From the IMG/VR virus record IMGVR_UViG_3300043570_002242, positions 1-54,317 of that record: DNA of 54,317 nucleotides, one strand, 5' to 3'. This DNA comes from a virus. This document shows positions 39,309-48,174 of this stretch, one piece after another; positions within the stretch are counted from its first letter, which is position 1, and every line of letters starts with the position of its first letter. The position numbers and the translations under genes were made by a program. The notes under the pieces were generated by a model that saw nothing but the letters and a program-made list of their open reading frames with translations, had not been told where the DNA came from and made no database searches.

Positions 39309-40373
39309 ATGGCAGAAGAAGGCAAATGCCCACCAGCAACGCAAGACATAGCCGTAAACATAAAAAATAGGCAAAGCGCAATCGAGTCTGCTGCCTATGG
39401 TCCACTTAACCCAAAAGAGCCGAATGACGCCTATTGGCAAAAGAAGGCCGACAGATGGGATGTTTCTGTACCTGAAGCAAAGAAGCAAACATGCGGCAAC
39501 TGCGTAATGTTCGTCAAGACCCCCACGATGCTTGATTGCATTGAAGGCGGTCTCGGTAACGAAGAAGGCAATGTCGCCTGGGACATCATCAAGGCTGGGG
39601 AGCTTGGATACTGCGAAGCTTTTGACTTTAAGTGCGCATCAGCAAGAACTTGTGATGCCTGGGTTGTGGGTGGACCCATAACGGATGAAAAGAAACTAAA
39701 AGAGAAGTCACTTGAAATGGATTTCATCAAGCTTCAGAATACAAGACTTGTAAGCATCGACGTAAAAGATGACATCGAAAATGCTGAATTACCTGAGTGG
39801 GGTGAAGACTACTCTGATGAAACTCTTCTTGGCGAAAGCTCTATATCAACAAAATCCGCAAAGCTTAAAGACCCGAAGGGTGGACTTACACCTGCTGGGA
39901 GAAAGTTCTTCAATAGAACTCAGGGTTCAAATTTAAAGCCAGGGGTAAAAGGCGCAGCTGACACCCCAGAAAAGATGAAGCGCAAGGGTTCGTTCCTTAC
40001 TCGCTTCTTTACCAATCCATCAGGCCCTATGGTTGACGAAAAAGGTAGAGCTACTCGTCTGGCATTATCTGCTGCCGCGTGGGGTGAAAGAGTCCCAAAG
40101 AACGCAGAAGACGCAGCAGCGCTTGCGGCTAAAGGCCGCAGACTTCTTGAAAGGTATGAAAATACAAAAAAGAACAAGAAGAGTGAATCTTTTGAAGACG
40201 TTGAGACAAAGGCAAAGAAGAAGCCATTCTGGGAACAGGATTCACCTTCCAAGGGAGATTCGCCCAAGCTCACAGATTCTCAAAAGAGAAAAGCTAAAGC
40301 TCGCGCTAAGGCTGCAGGAAGAAAATACCCAAACCTCGTAGACAACGCATGGGCTGCTAAGCAGAAGCCATGA
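39309..40373 (+). CDS. Cys-rich (HiPIP-like) protein with a phage C-terminal domain
   Basis: The N-terminal 120 residues have six cysteines, 62, 65, 77, 102, 109 and 115, in a CGNC, MLDC, GYCEAFDFKC and TCDAW arrangement. This is typical of small phage proteins likened to high-potential iron-sulfur proteins. The middle block GGLTPAGRKFFNRTQGSNLK with PGV, then SFLTRFF and GRATRLALSAAAWGERVP (about residues 195-280), is a recurrent phage domain of unknown function (DUF6321-like, from memory). The C-terminus is Lys/Ala-rich and likely disordered. It starts a coupled block with the nuclease at 40370. Whether the cysteines bind iron is not shown by sequence. Confidence 0.75.
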   Translation: MAEEGKCPPATQDIAVNIKNRQSAIESAAYGPLNPKEPNDAYWQKKADRWDVSVPEAKKQTCGNCVMFVKTPTMLDCIEGGLGNEEGNVAWDIIKAGELGYCEAFDFKCASARTCDAWVVGGPITDEKKLKEKSLEMDFIKLQNTRLVSIDVKDDIENAELPEWGEDYSDETLLGESSISTKSAKLKDPKGGLTPAGRKFFNRTQGSNLKPGVKGAADTPEKMKRKGSFLTRFFTNPSGPMVDEKGRATRLALSAAAWGERVPKNAEDAAALAAKGRRLLERYENTKKNKKSESFEDVETKAKKKPFWEQDSPSKGDSPKLTDSQKRKAKARAKAAGRKYPNLVDNAWAAKQKP

Positions 40374-40780
40374 GCGAAAGATTTTGGTACGGAGCAACGG
40401 TTCTTGGTGTTGTAGACGGAGACACGATAGACCTGATGATTGACCTCGGTTTTAACATTCATCACAAAATTAGAGTAAGACTCTATGGTGTAAACACGCC
40501 CGAGTCAAGAACTAAAGATTTGAAAGAAAAAGAGCTAGGCCTGAAAGCCAAAGAATTTACAAAAGACTGGCTGTCTAAACATAAGTGGGTTTATGTAAAT
40601 ACCATCCCTGACAAGAACGATAAGTACGGCCGTGTTCTTGCAAAGATTTATACCGATGAAGCGATTGCCAGACCAGAGGTCGCTTGCCTAAACGAGGACA
40701 TAATACAGTCTGGTTACGCACGTGAGTATTTTGGGGTTGGCGACAAAACGTGGACAGAGTTCAAGAAAGAGACTAAGTAA
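40370..40780 (+). CDS. Staphylococcal-nuclease-like (SNase) endonuclease
   Basis: The 136-residue protein matches the SNase fold: VVDGDTIDLMID with Asp16, Asp18 and Asp21, RVRLYGVNTPE with Arg37 and Glu45, and DKYGRVLAKIY with Arg88. The Arg-Glu-Arg catalytic set and calcium-binding Asp residues are all present, so it should be an active calcium-dependent nuclease. There is no signal peptide, so it acts in the cytoplasm, for instance on host nucleic acid or phage recombination intermediates. It overlaps the preceding gene by 4 bases (ATGA) and the next by 1 base. Confidence 0.88.
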   Translation: MSERFWYGATVLGVVDGDTIDLMIDLGFNIHHKIRVRLYGVNTPESRTKDLKEKELGLKAKEFTKDWLSKHKWVYVNTIPDKNDKYGRVLAKIYTDEAIARPEVACLNEDIIQSGYAREYFGVGDKTWTEFKKETK

Positions 40781-41145
40781 TGTCTGAAGAAAAATCAATT
40801 ATCGAGATGCTCATGTCTGGAGCTCCAGTGCGAATTGTTAACCGCGTTGAGCCACGGCACCATTCACTTTCTCCAGAAGAGCAGGAACTTGCAGATGCCC
40901 TCGTGAGCATTGCTCAAAGGTATGGCAAGTTTAATGAAGACAAAAAAGGCATTTGGGCTGGCTACGACGAAGCGTCAAGCAATACTGTTGCAAGAATTGG
41001 CGTTAAGTGCGAAAACTGTGTTCTATACATGGGGGGCGGGCAATGCCGCATAATCCTTCAGACTGTTGAGCCTGAAGGAAAATGCAGATTTGCCGTCATA
41101 CCAGACGGTGTAGTACAGATGGCAATGGGCGGCCCGATTATTTAA
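40780..41145 (+). CDS. Small Cys-rich (HiPIP-like) protein
   Basis: The 121-residue product has CENC at 77-80, Cys89 and Cys102 in a pattern like that of the protein at 39309. It is shorter and lacks the last two cysteines. Helical N-terminal residues (SPEEQELADALVSIAQRYG) precede the cysteine cluster. ATG overlaps the previous stop (TAATG), so it is made with the nuclease. Metal or Fe-S binding is likely, but the role is unknown. Its 3' end overlaps the convergent reductase gene by 8 bases. Confidence 0.7.
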   Translation: MSEEKSIIEMLMSGAPVRIVNRVEPRHHSLSPEEQELADALVSIAQRYGKFNEDKKGIWAGYDEASSNTVARIGVKCENCVLYMGGGQCRIILQTVEPEGKCRFAVIPDGVVQMAMGGPII

Positions 41146-43063
41146 TCGGACACGCACCAGTTGCACAGTCGTCCATATCCAACTCTCCGAAACCCTTAGG
41201 GGTATAGAGAGGGACAGTGAAGTCAACCTTGCCTAGAAGTTTTTCGTATGCTTCTTTTGTTATTTCTTCGTATGGAGCAAGAGCAAAGTTGTGGTCTGCA
41301 TGAAGCAGGAAAGAAACAGACTTTACTGAATTGTCGTAGTTGTTCTCTAGCCACTCTTTAATAAGAGAGAGCTCTTCCTTGCGGTAGTAGACAGTTACCG
41401 ATACAGCATTGTCTGCCCATTCGGTCTGCATCTTCTTAACCCATTCAAGTTGCTCAACTGCCGTCATGTCTTTTGCAAGAACTGCATCCTCTGGAGATTC
41501 GCATGGGAACTCAACAACATAACGAGTATGGTCTTCGCGTCCATCAAGGCCCATGTCCCACTGAACCTTGTATCCACGCTTACGGCATGCCTCAACAAGA
41601 GGGTCTGCCGCACCAAAGCGCACACGACGAATGTAATGACGGGCGTAAGCGGGGTGAATACCTGGAGTGATTCCAGGAAGAAGAGAGAGTGTTCCTGAAG
41701 GCTGAACCGTAGTAAGTCTTACTGATTTAGGAAAAGACTTTTCTTTTGAATAGGCCTCGTCAAAATCACGCAGGTTCTTGTACGCCTCATCAAGCCATGA
41801 AACCTGCTCTGCTGAAGCCTGAAGAACGCCGGTAATAGATTGCCCAAGGCGAGCATTCTTGCTAACGATTTCTGTCGTCTTCTTGTATGGGTAGTTCATG
41901 CGAGTGATTTGCTTTTGCACCTTATAAAGAAGCGTGCTGATTTCCTTGAACTGCTCAAGCGACTCAATGTTTGGCAAGAAGATTGTTGCCAAGTTGCACG
42001 ACTCTCCATCACCAAGCGCAATTTCTGCACATGGGTTAAAACCCTCAATTGAGTTATCTGGATTCTTCTCTCCAAGACGACCTATCGTGCGGGCAAGACG
42101 ACGGTTAAGCAAACCATATGGCTCACCAGAGCCGTCATAGCCCTTCCATAGCTCAGACATGATTTCGTCAAAGTGGTCTGCGTAGATGCTGTTGTTTGAG
42201 TTTGCCCTCCAAGCAGGAACGTTTCCAGATGCCCAGTTCTTTGCACGAAGGAAAAGAACGTCATCAGGGTCACCCATTGCTATTTGCGCCGACCTACGTG
42301 ACGAGCCGGAAACAACAATGCGACCAATAATGTTGCAAATATCCAATACATCAATAGACCTCAGTTTCTTTCCTTCACGATTCTTCATCACCTTGCAGAT
42401 GTCTTCTATGCCGTCAACGAGCGCGCCAGGTCCGCTTGCTGTTCCACCAAAGGTCTTCAATGGTGCCCCAAATTCACGAATCAAAATTGTGGAGTAAGAG
42501 AAAGATTTGCCAGTATCAAAATAAGAACGCAAAACACTATGAAGAAGACGACGCCATCCTTGACGTGAGTCAGGAACAATAATGTCAGCATCGTTGGTGC
42601 GCTCGTGAGTAACAGAAACATTCATCTTTACTTTTGGTAAGTCATGAATCTTTGAACGCTCAACAGAGAAACCAACGCCTCCACCAAGCATGAGATAGTC
42701 AAACAGAAGTTCGAAGTCTTCTACCTTCTCAATGTTTGTGAAGTAACAGTTGTTAAGAGAAGTAGCGTTGTATTTTTCTACTAACGGTGTTCCGAGTTGC
42801 CATAAAGACCTACCCGAAAAAGAACAACGCAAGTTAAAGCAGTGGTCGAATAAAGTCTCTGCTTCATCTTTTGTAAGCGGTACCCCAATGTCAAGTGCGC
42901 CATTAATAACGCGCTGTAAAGTTTCTGCCCAAGTTTCGTTGTCACCGTTTTCCTTCTGTCTGCTATATGTGCGAAGAAATACAATTTCTCCTAGTCCGTT
43001 AAATCCCCAAGGGGCTTTCTTTGTTGCGTAAGAGTCGACGAATAGTTGTTCTAAATGGCTCAT
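41138..43063 (-). CDS. nrdJ: Adenosylcobalamin-dependent (class II) ribonucleotide reductase, monomeric
   Basis: The ATG at 43063 has CAGGA upstream; a longer frame to a TTG at 43078 lacks support. The 641-residue product matches the monomeric class II family (Lactobacillus RTPR type): Cys106 in NNCYFTN, the active-site run NPCAEIALGDGESCNLA with Cys345, Glu347 and Cys356, LQPSGT-like TVQPSGTLSLLPG, and the C-terminal redox pair Cys633 and Cys638 (DDCATGACPIK). It reduces ribonucleoside triphosphates to supply DNA precursors, using coenzyme B12 and no oxygen. It lies leftward and convergent with the SNase block. A dyad and a -10-like hexamer lie upstream. Confidence 0.95.
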   Translation of the reverse strand: MSHLEQLFVDSYATKKAPWGFNGLGEIVFLRTYSRQKENGDNETWAETLQRVINGALDIGVPLTKDEAETLFDHCFNLRCSFSGRSLWQLGTPLVEKYNATSLNNCYFTNIEKVEDFELLFDYLMLGGGVGFSVERSKIHDLPKVKMNVSVTHERTNDADIIVPDSRQGWRRLLHSVLRSYFDTGKSFSYSTILIREFGAPLKTFGGTASGPGALVDGIEDICKVMKNREGKKLRSIDVLDICNIIGRIVVSGSSRRSAQIAMGDPDDVLFLRAKNWASGNVPAWRANSNNSIYADHFDEIMSELWKGYDGSGEPYGLLNRRLARTIGRLGEKNPDNSIEGFNPCAEIALGDGESCNLATIFLPNIESLEQFKEISTLLYKVQKQITRMNYPYKKTTEIVSKNARLGQSITGVLQASAEQVSWLDEAYKNLRDFDEAYSKEKSFPKSVRLTTVQPSGTLSLLPGITPGIHPAYARHYIRRVRFGAADPLVEACRKRGYKVQWDMGLDGREDHTRYVVEFPCESPEDAVLAKDMTAVEQLEWVKKMQTEWADNAVSVTVYYRKEELSLIKEWLENNYDNSVKSVSFLLHADHNFALAPYEEITKEAYEKLLGKVDFTVPLYTPKGFGELDMDDCATGACPIK

Positions 43064-43088
43064 TTTTTTCCTGTTCAATATGCCTTGG

Positions 43089-43116
43089 GTAGGTGGGAGT
43101 TACTATTGTAACCTAC
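43089..43116 (-). promoter_or_regulatory. Dyad and candidate promoter upstream of the reductase
   Basis: GTAGG at 43089-43093 pairs with CCTAC at 43112-43116, and GTTAC at 43099-43103 with GTAAC at 43108-43112 around TATT. Read on the minus strand, TACAAT (43105-43110) is a good -10 that lies within the dyad, giving a leader of about 35 bases before the start at 43063. The -35 is weak. The dyad may be an operator or simply a leader hairpin. Confidence 0.35.
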
Positions 43117-43142
43117 AGGCAAATACTAAAAGAGTCCAGTGT

Positions 43143-43481
43143 CTAAGGAAGTTTTGGTCTTTCGACTAAACCGAGGCGTTCTGCTTCTCTGTAAGGAATG
43201 TATTTGCCTTTTTTGTATAAAAGAACTTTTGCACGAGTGAACGGAGTTATTTGTCGTTCTTCAAAAATGTCTTGCTCAACAAGAATTGTTTGGGTATCAA
43301 TGATTGTTTCACTAGAGCCCTGACCATAGATAACTATCGGAGGACCAGAGTCGCCAGTGCAGTCTCCAGTAATGTGTCCACACACAATGCATGGCTGTCT
43401 ATCTGCTCCAACCAAAGTTGTGTCACTAAACAGCCTTCGGGGGCCATCTCCGGGTGAAGAGTTTTCATAGAAATATCCCAT
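43143..43481 (-). CDS. Small Cys-containing phage protein of unknown function
   Basis: The 112-residue product has a probable metal site, PCIVCGHITGDC (Cys31, Cys34, His36, Cys41), within a Gly-rich segment, followed by strands (TQTILVEQDIFEER) and a basic alpha-beta end (FTRAKVLLYKKGKYIPYREA). Proteins of this look occur in actinobacteriophages near replication or nucleotide genes. The start lies 11 bases after the stop of the upstream gene on the same strand. The function is unknown. Confidence 0.65.
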   Translation of the reverse strand: MGYFYENSSPGDGPRRLFSDTTLVGADRQPCIVCGHITGDCTGDSGPPIVIYGQGSSETIIDTQTILVEQDIFEERQITPFTRAKVLLYKKGKYIPYREAERLGLVERPKLP

Positions 43482-43492
43482 GATTTATTTTA

Positions 43493-44176
43493 TCACTCAG
43501 GAAGTTCTTGTATATAAAATCCGTTATTATGAATAGCTTCTTTTAATTCAAAATAAGCATCGTCCGGAAGGTCCTCTATGGATACCGGTTCTGATAGTGA
43601 TTTTCTAAGCATTTTAGGAAAACTAGAGTTTCTCAATACCTTGTCAGCATTTCCTGGGTAGGTGAGAATTTCTCCCCACTCAATTTCATTGTCGGCTAAG
43701 TACTTGTACGGCAGGGCTACCAGGTCGCTCAACATCTTGTCGTTGGTTATAGAGGCGTGAGACACCGTTATGCACTCCATAACGTCACTATCCCGCTCTG
43801 CATAGACTTTTGCCAAATCAAGACCTTTTGTCCTGCTGGAGTCCCTTGAGCAGAAGCCCTCAGCAATCATGGTTAGGTCCGTAACGCCCCAATATCGACG
43901 GAGGGCGGTACACAGCTGTCCTGACCTCGTAAGCCTCTCAGCGTGCTCTAGGTCCATTATGGGCTTTTTCATCTGGCATATTATTTCCAGCTTGTCATCT
44001 ATCCAGCCCATGAAATTAAAGGTCAAATCTTCGCCAACACCAAACTCTTTGACGGACATCTTTTTAGCCAATTGGGCAGACGTTATTGCCAGCGCAATTT
44101 TACTAAAATTATTGTCGTAACTTGATTCCACAAAGCAATAATAATCACACTTTAGGTATTTCCAGGGGACTTCCAC
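43493..44176 (-). CDS. Unknown 227-residue protein
   Basis: No family is recognised. It starts at a GTG with no clear Shine-Dalgarno. The product is mixed alpha-beta, with YYCFVESSYDNNFSKIALAI near the N-terminus and SGQLCTALRRYWGVTDLTMI in the middle, and is rich in acidic residues. In that reading AEGFCSRDSSRTKGLDLAKV is a helix-loop element. It is divergent from the histone-like gene with only about 15 bases between starts, so each promoter must lie inside the other gene. Confidence 0.6.
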   Translation of the reverse strand: MEVPWKYLKCDYYCFVESSYDNNFSKIALAITSAQLAKKMSVKEFGVGEDLTFNFMGWIDDKLEIICQMKKPIMDLEHAERLTRSGQLCTALRRYWGVTDLTMIAEGFCSRDSSRTKGLDLAKVYAERDSDVMECITVSHASITNDKMLSDLVALPYKYLADNEIEWGEILTYPGNADKVLRNSSFPKMLRKSLSEPVSIEDLPDDAYFELKEAIHNNGFYIQELPE

Positions 44177-44191
44177 TACGGAGTGATTCTT

Positions 44192-44608
44192 GTGGCTATT
44201 ATGTCGGTTATGGCAACACAGAAGAAAAAGTCAACCCCCAAGAAGTCAGCCCCCGTAAAGAAGGCTACTGCTAAGAAAACCACCACCAAGAAGGCTGCTC
44301 CAAAGAAGTCTCCTTCCGGTAAGGCCCCTGCGAAGAAGGCAGCCACAAAGAAGGCTGCTCCAAAAAGCACTGCCGAAAAAGTGGTAAAAGCAGTTTCTCC
44401 GGTTGTCAATGTTACAAGTACGTCAACAACATCATCAACTCCTGATATTAGGGTCAACTTCAACACTGCACCTATCCATACAGCTGTGGACAAGACTGTG
44501 GATAACATCTCAGTTGCAATCAACGACATCGTAGATGAGCTTGAGACAGCATTTGAAAGCATCCAAAAAGTTTCCTTCTTCAAGAGGATTTTTCGACGCA
44601 AGAAGTAG
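44192..44608 (+). CDS. Lys/Ala-rich histone-H1-like protein
   Basis: The first 60 residues are Lys, Ala, Pro and Thr repeats (TKKAAPKKSPSGKAPAKKAA), like the C-terminal tails of histone H1 or mycobacterial HU. A Ser/Thr/Val linker and a helical C-terminus (VDKTVDNISVAINDIVDELE, ending in RIFRRKK) follow. It likely binds and condenses DNA. The start is uncertain: GTG 44192 has GGAG 8 bases upstream, but ATG 44201 or 44210 could be used. Low-complexity repeats of AAGAAGGC make the gene prone to copy-number change. Neighbours are replication and regulation genes. Confidence 0.75.
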   Translation: MAIMSVMATQKKKSTPKKSAPVKKATAKKTTTKKAAPKKSPSGKAPAKKAATKKAAPKSTAEKVVKAVSPVVNVTSTSTTSSTPDIRVNFNTAPIHTAVDKTVDNISVAINDIVDELETAFESIQKVSFFKRIFRRKK

Positions 44609-44614
44609 GCGTTA

Positions 44615-45016
44615 GTGACTACGGAACACCGTAAATCACCACGCAAAAAGGTCATCTCGGTAAAAAAGGTTGGCGCATGGGGAAATGTCTCTTATGAGCA
44701 TTTATTGTCATGCGGTCACGTCGAGGCTAGGCCAAGAAAAGCATCAACAAAAGCACTGGCCTGCGCTTGGTGTTTTAAGTCCGTCAATATGGGCAAGCAA
44801 ATGATGCAACTTGGTTCTTCTGTTTCTTATATGGAAGAAGATTCGTCGTCTGAAGAATCCAACATAAATAGCATCAGGGCTTCAATAGCTGCAAAGTTTA
44901 ATGTCTCTCTTGAATCGGTAGATGTTATTTCTACTTTTGAAAACCAAGAACTAAAAATTCAGTACGCAACGGTATTTCTTTCTTCCCTTGACGTCGGTAG
45001 GATAACCAAATCGTAA
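44615..45016 (+). CDS. Unknown basic protein with possible zinc site
   Basis: The start is GTG 44615, 6 bases after the previous stop. The N-terminus is basic (EHRKSPRKKVISVKKV). A potential Zn site is formed by LSCGHVEARP and ACAWC (Cys33, His35, then Cys50, Cys53). The C-terminal half is acidic with one helix and two strands. The mix suggests a nucleic-acid-binding accessory, but no family can be named. It precedes the WhiB gene by 18 bases. Confidence 0.6.
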   Translation: MTTEHRKSPRKKVISVKKVGAWGNVSYEHLLSCGHVEARPRKASTKALACAWCFKSVNMGKQMMQLGSSVSYMEEDSSSEESNINSIRASIAAKFNVSLESVDVISTFENQELKIQYATVFLSSLDVGRITKS

Positions 45017-45034
45017 CCTACAACGGAGGACCCA

Positions 45035-45394
45035 ATGGCCGACAAATTTGACGAAGCTCCACGAGACGGCAAATGCAAAGGCCATGATACCAATATGTGG
45101 TTTCCGGTTTTTGGAGCGTCCCCAACGAGGGAAGAACGCAAAACAAATGAGCGAAACACTGCTCAGGCTTTAATAATTTGCAAAGACTGCGAAAAAACTG
45201 AACACTGTCTTGAGTATTCGCTTCGTCACGAACCCTACGGAATATGGGGAGGCAGAACTGAACTACAGAGAGCCAAGATGAGAGCAGCAAGAAGTATCAG
45301 GCTCTCACGAGATGCTCGTATATTCTTTCCAGGAATCGGTACTAGAAATGCAAACGGCGACTTTAACGGTTGGCGTGAAACGGATGCGCAATGA
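45035..45394 (+). CDS. WhiB-family Fe-S transcription regulator
   Basis: The four WhiB cysteines are in order: Cys14, then Cys49-x2-Cys52-x5-Cys58. They are followed by the turn GIWGG (69-73) and a basic C-terminal stretch (TELQRAKMRAARSIRLSRD) that contacts DNA in this family. WhiB proteins bind a 4Fe-4S cluster and the primary sigma factor to change promoter choice. ATG 45035 follows GGAGG. It overlaps the primase-helicase start by 4 bases. WhiB is confined to Actinobacteria and their phages, so this gene is the best evidence for the host. The tail after residue 100 is longer than in short host WhiB proteins. Confidence 0.93.
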   Translation: MADKFDEAPRDGKCKGHDTNMWFPVFGASPTREERKTNERNTAQALIICKDCEKTEHCLEYSLRHEPYGIWGGRTELQRAKMRAARSIRLSRDARIFFPGIGTRNANGDFNGWRETDAQ

Positions 45395-47157
45395 CACAAC
45401 CCAACTTTAAACATACGGAAGAGTTTCTTTCTCGCCTTGTGGGCGTTAAGTCTTCTTCCTCTGGTTGGGAAGCCAGGTGTCCATGTAGAGACGACGATAA
45501 AAACCCATCCCTATCAGTTGCTGAAGATGCAAACGGAACAGTGCTGGTTCACTGCCATAGAGGCAATGGGTGCGGAGTAGAGAAGATTTGTTCGTCTGTG
45601 GGGCTAAAGCCGTCAGACCTATACCCTGTGAAGATAGAGAAAAAAGAACGCCCACAGGAAAAAGAAAAACTTACTCTTGTCAAAGAGTACGACTACCTTG
45701 ATGAGCATGGAACGCTTTTGTTCCAAAAGCTTAGATACGTTAACCAGTGGGGCGCAAAAACATTTAGACAGCGCAAGCCATCGGAAAACGGAGACTGGGT
45801 TTATTCCCTCGGTGACACGCCCAAGATTCTCTACAACCTTCCATACATCATTCAGGCCAAAGAAGCAGATGTCCCAATTTGGCTTGTAGAGGGCGAAAAA
45901 GACGCAGACACATTAATGGACATGGGCATTGTTGCCACAACGGCACCAGGAGGTGCAGGCAAGTGGCTTGACATAAATACACAGTCTCTTGCTGGGGCAA
46001 CGGTCGAGATTGTTGCTGACAACGATTCTGTCGGAAAAGCGCATGCCATACATGTTTGTGAACAGCTTCGCAAGGCAGGGTGTAATGCAACAATATTTAT
46101 TAGTCCGTATGCAAAAGACGTTACCGACCACATACAGGCTGGACACTCGCTAGATGAACTTGAGTACTTTGAACCTTCTGAATTTGTTGAAGAGATTCAA
46201 GAAGTAGAGCAAGAGATAGAACAAGAAAAAGACAAGGGACAAGAAATCCTTGACAGGCTTTCTAAAATCTTGGACAACGGAGAACTCAACACTCTTCAGA
46301 AAATAGTAAAAGCATCCACAATAATTAGTTCTTTTTCTACGGATAAAGCCCCAGACCCGGGGAGGCTCGTTGAGTGGCAGGAGTTTCTTGCCGAAACGGA
46401 TGACGACACTTACGAATGGATTATTCCAGGCCTCCTAGAGAAGAGCGAACGAGTAATTGTTGTTGCTGCTGAAGGTGTTGGAAAGACAATGCTTGCACGA
46501 CAGGTCGCCATTTGTTCAATGTGGGGTATCCACCCATTCACGTATCAACCAATGGACCAAGTGCGAACGCTTACTATCGACCTTGAAAACCCTGAGAGAA
46601 TTATTCGCAGAACATCAAGAGCCATCGGAGCAGCAGCAGCCAATAGGGCAAAGATGCACCGAAGGGTTACTGCCCCAACAGGAAGTCTCGTCGTCAAACC
46701 TGACGGTCTTGATTTGTTAAAAGCTTCGGACAGGCTGATAATTGAAGAACACATTGAAAAGACAAAACCTCAACTTGTTGTTATCGGACCTCTGTATAAA
46801 GCGTTTGTTGACCCAGGCGGTAGAACCTCTGAATCGGTAGCGGTTGAGGTTGCAAAATACCTTGACTACTTGAGAACCACTTACGGATGTGCGCTCTGGA
46901 TGGAGCACCACGCCCCACTCGGTAGCAGTATGTCAACTAGGGACTTGCGACCATTTGGCTCCGCAGTGTGGTCTCGTTGGCCAGAATTTGGTATTTCTCT
47001 CACTCCGGACTTTACTGCTTCTATGCCGTATGTGTATGACGTGAAGCACTTTAGAGGTGCTCGTGACGAGCGACATTGGCCAACCAAAATCACTCGTGGC
47101 AAGGAATTCCCGTTTCAGGTCATTGAATTTGCTAAGGTTTCAGGAGAGCAAAAGTGA
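45391..47157 (+). CDS. Bifunctional DNA primase-helicase
   Basis: The 588-residue protein has an N-terminal zinc region (Cys30, Cys32, His54, Cys55 and Cys61) followed by a Toprim domain with EGEKD at 167-171 and VADND near 210. An acidic coiled linker lies at 265-330. A RepA/DnaB-like RecA domain follows with Walker A EGVGKT at 361-366 (Lys365), Walker B VVIGPLYK and a later MEHHAPLG. This is the layout of T7 gp4-type primase-helicases, which unwind the fork and prime the lagging strand. It starts within the WhiB stop (ATGA). The RecA part is closer to RepA-like ATPases than to DnaB by eye. Confidence 0.88.
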   Translation: MTQPNFKHTEEFLSRLVGVKSSSSGWEARCPCRDDDKNPSLSVAEDANGTVLVHCHRGNGCGVEKICSSVGLKPSDLYPVKIEKKERPQEKEKLTLVKEYDYLDEHGTLLFQKLRYVNQWGAKTFRQRKPSENGDWVYSLGDTPKILYNLPYIIQAKEADVPIWLVEGEKDADTLMDMGIVATTAPGGAGKWLDINTQSLAGATVEIVADNDSVGKAHAIHVCEQLRKAGCNATIFISPYAKDVTDHIQAGHSLDELEYFEPSEFVEEIQEVEQEIEQEKDKGQEILDRLSKILDNGELNTLQKIVKASTIISSFSTDKAPDPGRLVEWQEFLAETDDDTYEWIIPGLLEKSERVIVVAAEGVGKTMLARQVAICSMWGIHPFTYQPMDQVRTLTIDLENPERIIRRTSRAIGAAAANRAKMHRRVTAPTGSLVVKPDGLDLLKASDRLIIEEHIEKTKPQLVVIGPLYKAFVDPGGRTSESVAVEVAKYLDYLRTTYGCALWMEHHAPLGSSMSTRDLRPFGSAVWSRWPEFGISLTPDFTASMPYVYDVKHFRGARDERHWPTKITRGKEFPFQVIEFAKVSGEQK

Positions 47158-47170
47158 ATAGGCGCACGAA

Positions 47171-47827
47171 ATGGCAGAAGATAGAGGCAACAAGCCTGTA
47201 ACAAGAGAGTTTCTCTCGGAGAGGGATGCCCGCATATTCAAAATGCGACAGGCTGGAACCTCTATACAGGAAATAGCACGACGCTTTGGCGTTAGCTCTG
47301 GTGTTGTATCTAACGCCGTTAAAAGACAGCTAGAAAAACTCAATAAAGAGGCAATGCTTGCCTACCCTGAGGTTTTAAGGATGGAGCTTGAAAGGCTCGA
47401 CAACCTCCAGCAGGCAATATGGCCACTAACGCAACATCGTAAAGTACGAATGGATGACGGCTCGGAAGTGTCGGTAGAACCAGACATGAAGGCAATCCAG
47501 CAGGTTTTGTCCATTATGGATAGAAGAACAAAGCTTCTCGGAATGGACCATGTAAACCTCAATGTGCAAATGGACGCAAACATGTCAAGTTCTGACCCAG
47601 TTAAGGTAACGCTCGCAGGGGCTACGGCCAAGGGGGAGACCGAGAAATTTGACCCAGAGTCCGAAGCAAGAAAGCTGCTTGAACTTATGGGGGCTTCAGG
47701 AATACTTCCACCAGAGATGATTAGACAACTTCTCAGTGGTGGGGATATTATCGACGCAGATGTAGTAGAAATAGAAGATGAAGAAGATGAAGAAGAAATC
47801 CTCTCTATCGAGAATCGCGAGCAGTAA
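47171..47827 (+). CDS. Helix-turn-helix protein, candidate terminase small subunit
   Basis: Residues 20-52 form a classic helix-turn-helix (RIFKMRQAGTSIQEIARRFG, then VSSGVVSNAVKR). Next is a helical region MELERLDNLQQAIWPLTQHR with IQQVLSIMDRRTKLLGMD, a pattern often seen in phage small terminases and their relatives. The C-terminus is acidic. It may therefore recognise packaging sites, but it is about 42 kb from TerL and lies in the replication block. A transcription regulator is the alternative. It starts 13 bases after the primase-helicase stop and overlaps the next gene by 1 base (TAATG). Confidence 0.65.
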   Translation: MAEDRGNKPVTREFLSERDARIFKMRQAGTSIQEIARRFGVSSGVVSNAVKRQLEKLNKEAMLAYPEVLRMELERLDNLQQAIWPLTQHRKVRMDDGSEVSVEPDMKAIQQVLSIMDRRTKLLGMDHVNLNVQMDANMSSSDPVKVTLAGATAKGETEKFDPESEARKLLELMGASGILPPEMIRQLLSGGDIIDADVVEIEDEEDEEEILSIENREQ

Positions 47828-48174
47828 TGGCAAAAGAAAAAGATATTAGGGAAGCCATTGACAAGGTCATGGAAGAAAACAAGGACATGTCTGTTGCTAA
47901 CCCAGCCACAACCAATGGTGAGACAGTTGACAAACAAGTACTCATTAGGGCTTCCGAGCATGACCGTGATAGGTGGAAAGACGCTGCCGAAAAGTCCGGG
48001 ACAACGCTGTCCGCATGGATTCGTGACTCACTAAACAAAACCGCATCAGAGTCCCTGGACTGCCCTCACCCGTTAAACTCCAGAAGATTTTACCCTTGGG
48101 CAGAAATATGTCTTGCTTGCAGCACTCGCTTAAAAGAACATAAGCCGAAAACCAAAAAACAACGCAACAACTAG
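47827..48174 (+). CDS. Ribbon-helix-helix DNA-binding protein with zinc-like tail
   Basis: Residues about 36-70 follow the ribbon-helix-helix pattern of MobC and CopG-like proteins: a strand KQVLIRAS, helix EHDRDRWKDAAEKSG, turn TTLS and helix AWIRDSLNKTA. The C-terminal part (LDCPHPLNSRRFYPWAEICL, then AC) has three cysteines and a histidine that may bind zinc. Such proteins act as repressors or relaxosome accessories. It is coupled to the upstream gene by TAATG. The target is unknown. Confidence 0.7.
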   Translation: MAKEKDIREAIDKVMEENKDMSVANPATTNGETVDKQVLIRASEHDRDRWKDAAEKSGTTLSAWIRDSLNKTASESLDCPHPLNSRRFYPWAEICLACSTRLKEHKPKTKKQRNN

